Assembly (NCBI GenBank): GCA_036924085.1
Contig: JAVGWX010000012.1
Span: forward strand, 2,105,969 to 2,169,968
Source: Ariolimax columbianus
Lineage: Eukaryota > Mollusca > Gastropoda > Stylommatophora > Arionidae
Length of the DNA: 64,000 nucleotides
Direction: 5' to 3'
Shown: positions 1-11,300 of the stretch, in pieces
Layout: each line of letters begins with the position of its first letter
How positions within the stretch are numbered: position 1 is the stretch's first letter
The notes under the pieces: generated by a model
Database searches by the model: none
Seen by the model: only the letters and a program-made list of their open reading frames with translations
Told to the model about the DNA's origin: nothing
Translations under genes and position numbers: made by a program

Positions 1-1012
1 TCTGTGAGTGACAGACTGACTGTGTGCAGGCAGTCCAGAGTCTCGCACTCAACACCAACAGTTCCATACTTTGTTCTAGTCTTTTTCCCCAGGCCCCCTG
101 TTGGTACACACAAGCGTATGGGGTGGACACCAGTGGCGTAGCCTGGTACACGCTGTGCTACAATGTTAAAACTGAATACTCTATCGAATCAATGTTTCTA
201 GAATCATTTTGACATGTGACAGTGGAGAAAAGAAACTGTCGACTACGACTTTATTCCCATTGCTGGGGTAGTCGAGGAGTTCTTATGCTGAGAGCTACAG
301 TCTGCTTCGCAACTGCTGTCGCCACATCGTGTGCTGGATTTGTTTGACCCGCCACCCCCTAACAGAAAAAAAAAATATATGCCTTATTCCAGTCTCATTT
401 CTGAATTCCAAAACTTGTCAAACATTAAATCATAAAATGAGTTCGTAAGTTTTGTAACATTGACTTTTCTATAGATAATTAGACTCATACTCTCATCAGT
501 GTTCATCCTGACAAGTACATTGTGTTGTAGTTTACAGCTAAGCTGCGATATCTGTGTCTTTGAGCTCGACACATCTGATTTCAACAACTGCTGCATTGTC
601 AGCCCCAAGACAGAGAATAATAATTGTGCTTGTCTGATATCTTCAATGATAGCCACCAGTACATGTGTCGTCCCCCTCACAATAATAGCCACCAGTACAT
701 GTGTTTCCCACACACCCCCACCACCACCACCACCACCACCACCCCCATGATAGCCATTAGTCCATGTTTTTATACTGTTCATTTTTACCTTCAGTACCTC
801 CGCAGCCTTGCTTGATTGCTTTTTTGGCCTCCAATCTAGTAACCACTGGGTCAATGATTAATCACAGAGCAGTGCAATGTCACACAGAACAGTGCAATGT
901 CACACAGAACAGTGCCAAATCAGTAAAATCACATGGAAGAAAGTGACAGGCAGTCAGTCACATAATCAATCAGTCATGGAAGCAACAATCAGAAAACATA
1001 TTAGCAAGGATC
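1..1012. other. No gene recognised; small repeats
   Basis: No convincing exon. Positions 518-585 resemble 24581-24648 (shared core TTACAGCTA and GACACATC), so this is part of a dispersed repeat. A (CAC)n microsatellite lies at about 711-746, a short duplication containing CCACCAGTACATGTGT at 650-705, and a 22-bp triplication (GCAATGTCACACAGAACAGT) at 868-925. The 156- and 83-residue open frames here run through the (CAC)n tract and are not credible genes. Confidence 0.6.
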
Positions 1013-1750
1013 TTTGGTTGGGCAATGTACACTTTCTAACAAGTTTGGTTGGGCAATGTACACTTTCTAACAAGTTTGGTTGGGCAATATACACTTTCTA
1101 ACAAGTTTGGTTGGGCAATGTACACTTTCTAACAAGTTTGGTTGGGCAATATACACTTTCTAACAAGTTTGGTTGGGCAATGTACACTTTCTAACAAGTT
1201 TGGTTGGGCAATATACACTTTCTAACAAGTTTGGTTGGGCAATGTACACTTTCTAACAAGTTTGGTTGGACAATGTACACTTTCTAACAATTTTGGTTGG
1301 GCAATGTACACTTTCTAACAAGTTTGGTTGGGCAATGTATACTTAGTAACAAGTTTGGTTGGGCACTGTACACTTTCTAACAAGTTTGGTTGGGCAATGT
1401 ACACTTTCTAACAAGTTTGGTTGGGCAATGTACACTTTCTAACAAGTTTGGTTGGGAACTGTACACTTTGTAACAAGTTTGGTTGGGCAATGTACACTTA
1501 GCAACAAGTTTGGTTGGGCACTGTACACTTTCTAAAAAGTTTGGTTGGGCAATGTACACTTTCTAACAAGTTTGGTTGGGCAATGTACACTTTCTAACAA
1601 GTTTGGTTGGGAACTGTACACTTTGTAACAAGTTTGGTTGGGCACTGTACACTTTGTAACAAGAAAAAGAATGGAGCACTGTACACTTTGTAACAAGAAA
1701 AAGAATGGAGCACTGTACACTTTGTAACAAGAAAAAGAATGGAGCACTGT
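1013..1750. repeat. Minisatellite, 31-bp unit, about 20 copies plus a 34-bp variant
   Basis: Unit core TTGGTTGGGCAATGTACACT. Units differ mainly by GCAATG/GCACTG/GAACTG. From about 1660 the unit changes to a 34-bp form with AAGAAAAAGAATGGAGCACT, repeated three times and running straight into the CR1-like relic. Confidence 0.95.
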
Positions 1751-2228
1751 GTACAGGTGTGGAGTCCTAGAGGAGATATAAACATGCTGGGAAGGATACA
1801 GAGTGGGAAAGCTGATAGTGGGATTCCAGAATTACAGTTATGTGGAAAGACTCAGACAAACCACCTAGTGTCTAGAAGAGAGAAGAATTCGTGGTGACTG
1901 AATACGTTTATAAGATGATCAAAGGAACGGATAAATTAGAATATAACAAGTTTTAAAAAAATATAGTCCTCTACAAGAACAATTGGGTACAGCTACAAAT
2001 TAACTAAAGAAATGTCTAGATTAGATAGAAAATATTTTTTTAGTCAGAGAGTGGTGAATGCCTGAATGCATTGCCACAAGAAATAGCGGAGGCAGGGTAA
2101 ATTAATGCATTCAAGAATAGATTGGATGAACATAGGTATTATTTAGATCAAGTGAATGCAAAAGAAACTGGTTGTATACATCCTCTGCAGAGTCTTCTAA
2201 ACCAGTATAAAGAAATCCCAAATGAAGA
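1745..2228 (+). mobile_element. CR1-like LINE 3' relic
   Basis: Matches the 3' quarter of the CR1-like copies at 30980-31455 and 49570-50060 (GTGTACAGGTGTGGAGTCC, ATTACAGTTATG, TTCTAAACCAGTATAAAG). Many stops and indels, no open frame. It ends at the family's usual 3' end before the TTAAG tail. Confidence 0.8.
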
Positions 2229-2584
2229 GGACAGAGCTGCTACTCGTGTTTTCCATTGATTATTTCTAATATGTGACACATCATCTTATGTGACAGATGA
2301 TCTTATGTGACACATAATCTTATGCGACACATCATCTTCATCATCTTGATTATTGGGATATGACTTTTTATTGTTGATAAAGACATCTTGTTAAACTGCA
2401 TCAGGTACATCTCTGAACTTCCAAACTTTTAGCAAACACGCCTCTTACCTCGGTTTCTTGCACATAACCATTTCTTTTAGGGATAAACATGATCTCGTAT
2501 CACCATCTAATTCTGGCATATTTCTCTTACAACTGAGGGGTTTTTGGGGCACACAGAACAGGATCACAGTTTTTGCTCCCTTAC

Positions 2585-2655
2585 ATGTCATAAGAGGTGA
2601 CTACAGAGGATTGTGTGTAGAGTTGGTAATCTCATCATGTTAAAAACCGTTGCTT
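2585..2655 (+). mobile_element. Dispersed SINE-like repeat (family B) fragment
   Basis: Shares AAGAGGTGACT and CTCATCATGT with copies at 31775-31965, 21880-21985 and, on the other strand, 60170-60295. No tRNA-like head is visible in this piece. Confidence 0.5.
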
Positions 2656-2680
2656 TGAAACCGCACTTCAAATGGGTAGT

Positions 2681-3288
2681 AGAATCAGGCTGTCATGACA
2701 GCTGGTTACGGTAAGCCTGTATTGGACCTAAGCTTCAACAGATGTGTAGAATCAGGCTGTCATGACAGCTGGTTACGGTAAGCCTGTATTGGACCTAAGC
2801 TTCAACAGATGTGTAGAATCAGGCTGTCCTGACAGCTGGTTACGGTAAGCCTGTATTGGACCTAAGCTTCAACAGATGTATAGAATCAGGCTGTCCTGAC
2901 AGCTGGTTACGGTAAGCCTGTATTGGACCTAAGCTTCAACAGATGTGTAGAATCAGGTTGTCCTGACAGCTGGTTACGGTAAGCCTGTATTGGACCTAAG
3001 CTTCAACAGATGTGTAGAATTAGGTTGTCATGACAGCTGGTTACGGTAAGCCTGTATTGGACCTAAGCTTCAACAGATGTGTAGAATCAGGTTGTCCTGA
3101 CAGCTGGTTACGGTAAGCCTGTATTGGACCTAAGCTTCAACAGATGTGTAGAATCAGGCTGTCATGACAGCTAGTTATGGTAAGCCTGTATTGGACCCAA
3201 GCTTCAACAGATGTGTAGAATCAGGCTGTCATGACAGCTGGTTACGGTAAGCCTGTATTGGACCTAAGCTTCAACAGATGGGATACTT
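2681..3288. repeat. Minisatellite, 67-bp unit, 9 copies
   Basis: Exact 67-bp period. Unit contains GACAGCTGGTTACGGTAAGC and ACCTAAGCTTCAACAGATG. Differences are single bases (CATGACAG/CCTGACAG). Confidence 0.95.
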
Positions 3289-3295
3289 TTTGTAT

Positions 3296-5520
3296 CACAG
3301 GTGGTACAGACAACACAGATGGTAGACAAACAACACAGATGGTAGACAGACAAAACAGATGGTAGACAGACAACACAGATGGTACAGACACCACAGATGG
3401 TAGACAGACAACACAGATGGTACACATACAACACAGATGGTACACAGACAACACAGGTAGTAGACAGACAACACATATGGTAGACAGACAACACAGATAT
3501 TACAGACAACACAGGTGGTACAGACAACACAGATATTACAGACAACACAGGCGGTACAGACAACACAGATATTACAGACAACACAGGTGGTACAGACAAC
3601 ACAGATGGTAGACAGACAACACATATGGTAGACAGACAACACATATATTACAGACAACACATATGGTAGACAGACAACACAGATGGTAGACAGACAACAC
3701 ATATGGTAGACAGACAACACAGGTGGTACAGACAACACAGATGGTAGACAGACAACACATATGGTAGACAGACACCACAGATGGTAGACAGACAACACAG
3801 ATGGTACAGACACCACAGATGGTAGACAGACAACACAAATGGTACACATACAACACAGATGGTACACAGACAACACAGGTGGTAGACAGACAACACATAT
3901 GGTAGACAGACAACACAGATATTACAGACAACACAGGTGGTACAGACAACACAGATATTACAGACAAAACAGGCGGTACAGACAACACAGATATTACAGA
4001 CAACACAGGTGGTACAGACAACACAGAAGGTAGACAGATAACACAGATGGTAGACAGACAACACATATATTACAGACAACACATATGGTAGACAGACAAC
4101 ACAGATATTACAGACAACACATATGGTAGACAGACAACACAGGTGGTACAGACAACACAGGTGGTACAGACAACACAGGTGGTAGACAGACAAAACAGAT
4201 GGTAGACAGACAACACATATGGTAGACAGACACCACAGATGGTAGACAGACAACACAGATATTACAGACAACACAGGTGGTACAGACAATTCAGATGGTA
4301 GACAGAAAACACAGATCGTAGACAGACAACACAGATGGTAGACAGAAAACACAGATCGTAGACAGACAACACAGATGGTAGACAGAAAACACAGATCGTA
4401 GACAGACAACACAGATGGTAGACAGAAAACACAGATCGTAGACAGACAACACAGATGGTAGACAGACAACACAGATGGTACACATACAACACAGATGGTA
4501 CACAGACAACACAGGTATTAGACAGACAACACATATGGTAGACAGACAACACAGATATTACAGACAACACAGGTGGTACAGACAACACAGATATTACAGA
4601 CAACACAGGCGGTACAGACAACACAGATATTACAGACAACACAGGTGGTACAGACAACACAGATGGTAGACAGACAACACATATATTACAGGCAACACAT
4701 ATGGTAGACAGACAACACAGATATTACAGACAACACATATGGTAGACAGACAACACAGGTGGTACAGACAACACAGATGGTAGACAGACAACACATATGG
4801 TAGACAGACACCACAGATGGTAGACAGACAACACAGATGGTACAGACACCACAGATGGTAGACAGACAACACAAATGGTACACATACAACACAGATGGTA
4901 CACAGACAACACAGATGGTAGACAGACAACACATATGGTAGACAGACAACACAGATATTACAGACAACACAGGTGGTACAGACAACACAGATATTACAGA
5001 CAACACAGGCGGTACAGACAACACAGATAATACAGACAACACAGGTGGTACAGACAACACAGAAGGTAGACAGATAACACAGATGGTAGACAGACAACAC
5101 ATATATTACAGACAACACATATGGTAGACAGACAACACAGATATTACAGACAACACATATGGTAGACAGACAACACAGGTGGTACAGACAACACAGGTGG
5201 TAGACAGACAACACAGATGGTAGACAGACAACACATATGGTAGACAGACACCACAGATGGTAGACAGACAACACAGATATTACAGACAACACAGGTGGTA
5301 CAGACAATTCAGATGGTAGACAGAAAACACAGATCGTAGACAGACAACACAGATGGTAGACAGAAAACACAGATCGTAGACAGACAACACAGATGGTAGA
5401 CAGAAAACACAGATCGTAGACAGACAACACAGATGGTAGACAGAAAACACAGATCGTAGACAGACAACACAGATGGTAGACAGAAAACACAGATCGTAGA
5501 CAGACAACACAGATGGTATA
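3296..5520. repeat. Complex minisatellite, 18/20-bp subunits in higher-order repeats
   Basis: Subunits GGTAGACAGACAACACAGAT (20 bp) and GGTACAGACAACACAGAT (18 bp) and variants. Long blocks recur: the segment starting GGTACACATACAACACAG is found at about 3420, 3840, 4475 and 4877, followed each time by the same order of variants. All long open frames here (up to 286 codons) are by-products of the repeat. Confidence 0.95.
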
Positions 5521-5809
5521 GAGAACATTGGTAGCCTGACAAAGCAGAACAGTTCTACTACTTGTAACTGAAGATATTCAATGAACAGGTGAGTGTAGAC
5601 TCAGGAACTGTCTGTCCAACATAATAAGCTAAGAATCGAACTCACATCAATGGGGGACAGGCAAACAGACAGTAGAACATGTTCTCTATTGGCTCCATGA
5701 GATGAATATAATGACAGCATGTCTGGTCTAATCAATTTGATGGATAAATGAGGACAAGATTAACCTGAGACAGACCCCCTCCTGAATGAGGAACAATGGA
5801 TGTTCTCAC

Positions 5810-6258
5810 ACACCTCGTTACTCCATTTGCATTCCTGACATAACCTCGTTACTCCATTTGCATTCCTGACATAACCTCGTTACTCCATTTGCATTCCTGA
5901 CATAACCTAATTACTCCATTTGCATTCCTGACATAACCTCATTACTCCATTTGCATTCCTGACATAACCTCATTACTCCATTTGCATTCCTGACATAACC
6001 TCGTTACTCCATTTGCATTCCTGACATAACATCGTTACTCTATTTGCATTCCTGACATAATCTCGTTACTCCATTTGCATTCCTGACATAACCTCGTTAC
6101 TCCATTTTTATACCTGACATAATCTCGTTACTCCATTTGTATTCCTGACATAACCTCGTTACTCCATTTTTATTCCTGACATAACCTCGTTACTCCATTT
6201 GTATTCCTGACATAACCTCGTTACTCCATTTGTATTCCTGACATAACCTCGTTACTCC
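5810..6258. repeat. Minisatellite, 31-bp unit, about 14 copies
   Basis: Unit core CCTCGTTACTCCATTTGCAT then TCCTGACATAA. Later copies have TTTTTATT or TTTGTATT. Ends in AT-rich single-copy sequence. Confidence 0.95.
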
Positions 6259-6720
6259 ATATTTCTCATGCATATTTAATTTCTTCATTTCTGATACACA
6301 TAGCAACAACACAATGATTAGGAGAAGTGAAAAACAAGAACAACTCAATTTATAATCATTTTGTTCTCGTCAGACAAACAACCTTCATATCTGCCTCTAT
6401 GAATTGTACAACAAAAACATCTTTTATATCTGCCTCTATGAATTGCACAACAAATCCCCAAAAAGCCAATATTCCTTCACTGTTTTTGTAATGGGTAGAC
6501 ATAAATGTTAACTCTGTTTTTTGGGGTTTTGTAAAAACAAATCAGGGCTAATCTAATACTACTGGTACTTTACTGTGCTCTAACACAGATATATTTATGT
6601 ATTTTTAAAAGGTGATATATCAAAATTCTGCATTTTTAATCTGCAGACATGATATTTGGAAGCATTGCTAGGATTTCCCTTCATCTGAATCACTATGGCT
6701 ATTTTCATTACTTAATTTAG
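6259..6720. other. AT-rich stretch, no gene seen
   Basis: Short duplication around ATATCTGCCTCTATGAATTG (6389 and 6428). No open frame or RNA gene was recognised. Confidence 0.6.
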
Positions 6721-6721
6721 C

Positions 6722-8055
6722 CATCTACACCCACACACCACCTACACCCACAAACCACCTACACCAACAAACCACCTACACCAACAAACTGCATACACCC
6801 ACAAACCACCTACACCCACAAACTGCCTACACCCACAAACTGCCTACACCCCTAAACTGCCTACACCCACAAACCACCTACACCCACAAACCACCTACAC
6901 CCACAAACCACCTACACCCACAAACCACCTACACCCACAAACCACCTACACCCACAAACCACCTACACCCACAAACCACCTACACCCACAAACCACCTAC
7001 ACCCACAAACTGCCTACACCCACACATCACCTACACCCACAAACCACCTACACCCACAAACCACCTACACCCACACATCACCTACACCCACAAACCACCT
7101 ATACCCACAAACTGCCTACACCCACAAACCACCTACACCCAACAACCACCTACACCCACAAACCACCTACACCAACAAACTGCATACACCCACAAACCAC
7201 CTACACCCACAAACCGCCTACACCCCCAAACTGCCTACACCCACAAACCACCTACACCCACAAACCACCTACACCCACAAACCACCTACACCCACAAACC
7301 ACCTACACACATAAACCACCTACACCCACAAACCACCTACACCCATAAACCACCTACATCCCCAAACTGCCTACACCCACAAACCACCTACACCCACAAA
7401 CCACCTACACCCACAAACCACCTACACCCACAAACCACCTACACCCACAAACTACCTATACACATAAACCACCTACACCCCCAAACTGCCTACACCCACA
7501 AACCACCTACACCCACAAACCACCTACATCCACAAACCACCTACACCCACAAACCACCTACACCCACAAACCACCTACACCCACAAACCACCTACACCCA
7601 CAAACTGCCTACACCCACACATCACCTACACCCACAAACCACCTACACCCACAAACCACCTACACCCACACATCACCTACACCCACAAACCACCTACACC
7701 CACAAACTGCCTACACCCACAAACCACCTACACCCACAAACCACCTACACCCACAAACCACCTACACCCACAAACTACCTACACCCACTAACCACATACA
7801 CCCACAAACCACCTACACACACAAACCACCACAACCACACATCACCTACACCCACAAACCACCTACACACACAAACCACCACAACCACACATCACCTACA
7901 CCCACAAACTACCTACACCCACAAACTACCACAATCACAAATCACCTACACCACAAACCACCTACACCCACAACCTACGCCAACCACAACCCACCTACAC
8001 CCACAAACCACCTACCCCCACAAACCCCCAACCCCCACAAACCCCCACAACCACA
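6722..8055. repeat. Minisatellite, 17-bp unit, about 75 copies, almost G-free on the plus strand
   Basis: Unit CCACCTACACCCACAAA with variants (CTGCCTACACCCACAAA, CACATCACC). The plus strand is A/C with few T and nearly no G, so the minus strand is G/T-rich. It starts 43 bp after the stop codon of the LRRD1-like gene, where the 3' UTR and poly(A) region should be. Confidence 0.95.
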
Positions 8056-8097
8056 GTATTATATATTGTCCACTGATGCTGTCATGATACTGGCCGC

Positions 8098-8396
8098 CTA
8101 CAGTCGCAGGCGCTGTGAGTAGACTTTCATCATCCGGAGTTTGCTGGAAATGTAGTCAAAGTTGATTATATGTGTGATCCGAATGAGCTCATCAATCGTG
8201 GCTGCAGCACCGTTATGCTCCTTCCACATTTTGAGACCAGCAACAACCCGGTCAGGCATCATATCACGGCTTGCATACTTCAGTTCTAGTTCTGTGATTT
8301 GTGCGTCTGGCATCTTCAGCTTCCTCAGCAGCTGCCTCAACTCTATCTTGTTTAGATCGTCTTTCATAGACTGAAACATCCTCTCCATCAGAAGAT
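8098..8396 (-). CDS. LRRD1: LRRD1-like exon 10 (death domain, stop codon)
   Basis: Two bases completing Asp, then 98 codons and a TAG at 8100-8098. Acceptor TTCTGTCCGCAG. The peptide LLMERMFQSMKDDLNKIE, then LRQLLRKLKMPDAQITELE, ..., VVAGLKMWKEHNGAAATIDE and LIRITHIINFDYISSKL follows the six-helix death-domain pattern, with the conserved Trp and the GxxATxxxLIxxL segment. Downstream on the minus strand there is AATATATAATA but no AATAAA before a G/T-rich array begins 43 bp after the stop. Confidence 0.88.
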
Positions 8397-11300
8397 CTGC
8401 GGACAGAATAAAAGGTTAGTCATACAGGCAGTGGTACAGTCATCTACACAGGTAGTGGTACAGTCATCTACACAGGCAGTGGTACAGTCATCTACACAGG
8501 TAGTGGTACAGTCATCTACACAGGTAGTGGTACAGTCATCTACACAGGCAGTGGTACAGTCATCTACACAGGTAGTGGTACAGTCATCTACACAGGTAGT
8601 GGTACAGTCATCTACACAGGCAGTGGTACAGTCATCTACACAGGCAGTGGTACAGTCATCTACACAGGTAGTGGTACAGTCATCTACACAGGTAGTGGTA
8701 CAGTCATCTACACAGGTAGTGGTACAGTCATCTACACAGGTAGTGGTACAGTCATCTACACAGTTAGTGGTACAGTCATCTACACATGAAGTGGTACAGT
8801 CATCTACACAGGCAGTGGTACAGTCATCTACACAGGCAGTGGTACAGTCATCTACACACCTTAAGGTAGTATCCAATCAGGCCCTCACCAGAATGGTACT
8901 TTGGTTAACAAGACTAGAGCCACTGTAACCTCACTCACCAGAGTGGTACTTAGGATTGAGAGGTAAGGCACTCGCCTCTCAAAGCAATGAGCGGAAACGG
9001 TGTGGGTTCGAGCCCAGCAGGTTTCAAGAGGTTTGACCAGAGTGCCTATATCCTGAATGACCTCCAGTCGTCTTGACTTATGCCATGCTGCTGTGCCAAG
9101 GTAGCTCGGGACCAGAGAGTGAGGTTGATGACCACCGCAGCTCCTACCTCATTATAATCCAAATACAGAACAAGTTACATCATCGAGACAAAACCGTCTG
9201 ATGGTACCGCCATCCTTGCTTGTGGTGGGCAACCAACTTGGGCTGATCACAACTGGACCAGTACATGTACATCTGATGGTCAGATCTGGCTATCATTGTA
9301 TCTGTGGTGTACTAGAGATGTCCCACACAAACCTGGTTACAGAGCTTAGAAGAAGCTGGTCACTGCCATAGAAGTTGGCACATTAGGTCTGGTGGCAGCA
9401 CATGTGTACGACGTAAGGAGGCAATTAGGTCTGGTGCTGCACATGTGTACGACGTATGGAGGCAATTAGGTCTGAACTAGAACAATAAGAGGCATGAGAA
9501 AAATGTCTCAGACTGAGACCGTGGAACAATTTCTAAAGGAACATAGGTGTCTCAGACTGAGACCGTGGAACAATTTCTAAAGGAACATAGGTGTCTCAGG
9601 TTGAGACCATGGAACAATTTCTAAAGGAACATAGGTGTCTCAGGTTGAGACCATGGAACAATTTCTAAAGGAACATAGGTGTCTCAGGTTGAGACCATGG
9701 AACAATTTCTAAAGGAACATAGGTGTCTCAGGTTGAGACCGTGGAACAATTTCTAAAGGAACATAGGTGTCTCAGGTTGAGACCGTGGAACAATTTCTAA
9801 AGGAACATAGGTGTCTCAGGCTGAGACCGTGGAACAATTTCTAAAGGAACATAGGTGTCTCAGGTTGAGACCGTGGAACAATTTCTAAAGGAACATAGGT
9901 GTCTCAGGTTGAGACTGTGGAACAATTGTCAAAGGGACGTAGGGCATTGGGCTTGTACACATCAAAAGTACTAACTTCACTATCATCTCCGGCTGGCTGA
10001 ATGAGTACGACAACCTGCCAATGAAAAGGTTGTGGTTTGACTCCCAAGTTTAGAAGGACATGAAAATAAATCCAGCAGCACCAGCGTCATTTGTTTGTTA
10101 TTTGCAAAGGTTCCCTAAGGTTGGATGGACTGTACTGTATTAGGTATCTTTCTTTGTCTAGGTTCCCTAAGGTTGGATGGACTGTACTGTATTAGGTACC
10201 TTTCTTTGTCTATGTTCCCTAAGGTTGGATGGACTGTACTGTATTAGGTACCTTTCTTTGTCTAGGTTCCCTAAGGTTGGATGGACTGTACTGTATTAGG
10301 TACCTTTCTTTGTCTAGGTTCCCTAAGGTTGGATGGACTGTACTGTATTAGGTACCTTTCTTTGTCTAGGTTCCATAAGGTTGGATGGACTGTACTGTAT
10401 TAGGTACCTTTCTTTGTCTAGGTTCCATAAGGTTGGACTGTACTGTATTAGGTACCTTTCTTTGTCTAGGTTCCCTAAGGTTGGACTGTACTGTATTAGG
10501 TACCTTTCTTTGTCTAGGTTCCCTAAGGTTGGATGGACTGTACTGTATTAGGTACCTTTCTTTGTCTAGGTTCCCTAAGGTTGGATGGACTGTACTGTAT
10601 TAGGTACCTTTCTTTGTCTAGGTTCCCTAAGGTTGGATGGACTGTACTGTATTAGGTACCTTTCTTTGTCTAGGTTCCATAAGGTTGGATGGACTGTACT
10701 GTATCAGGTACCTTTCTTTGTCTAGGTTCCCTAAGGTTGGATGGACTGTACTGTATTAGGTACCTTTCTTTGTCTAGGTTCCCTAAGTTTGGATGGACTG
10801 TACTGTATTAGGTACCTTTCTTTGTCTAGGTTCCATAAGGTTGGATGGACTGTACTGTATTAGGTACCTTTCTTTGTCTAGGTTCCCTAAGGTTGGATGG
10901 ACTGTACTGTATTAGGTACCTTTCTTTGTCTAGGTTCCCTAAGGTTGGATGGACTGTACTGTATTAGGTACCTTTCTTTGTCTAGGTTCCCTAAGGTTGG
11001 ATCGACTGTACTGTATTAGGTACCTTTCTTTGTCTGGGTTCCATAAGGTTGGATGGACTGTACTGTATTAGGTACCTTTCTTTGTCTAGGTTCCCTAAGG
11101 TTGGATGGACTGTACTGTATTAGGTACCTTTCTTTGTCTAGGTTCCATAAGGTTGGATGGACTGTACTGTATTATGTACCTTTCTTTGTCTAGGTTCCCT
11201 AAGGTTGGATGGACTGTACTGTATTAGGTACCTTTCTTTGTCTAGGTTCCCTAAGGTTGGATGGACTGTACTGTATTAGGTACCTTTCTTTGTCTAGGTT

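Noticed and set aside
384..854. 156-codon minus frame with a glycine run
   Set aside because: The glycine run is the (CAC)n microsatellite; no domain and no splice support.
1013..1750. CRISPR-like array
   Set aside because: Here and in the other arrays the repeats are directly tandem with no unique spacers, and the genome is eukaryotic.
2681..3288. Plus-strand gene with repeated GGTAAG donors
   Set aside because: The donor-like word occurs in a 67-bp satellite with no adjoining coding sequence.
3264..5542. Cys-rich repeat proteins (CVVCLPSVLS type) on the minus strand
   Set aside because: Many overlapping frames in an 18/20-bp satellite, no start context or signal peptide pattern beyond the repeat.
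6722..8055. Interstitial telomere
   Set aside because: Unit is 17 bp (CCACCTACACCCACAAA), not TTAGGG or a known telomere motif, despite G/T-strand bias.
8388..8928. Overlapping frames on both strands (CVDDCTT and VVQSSTQ repeats)
   Set aside because: 24-bp unit without stops on either strand; in the intron next to exon 10.
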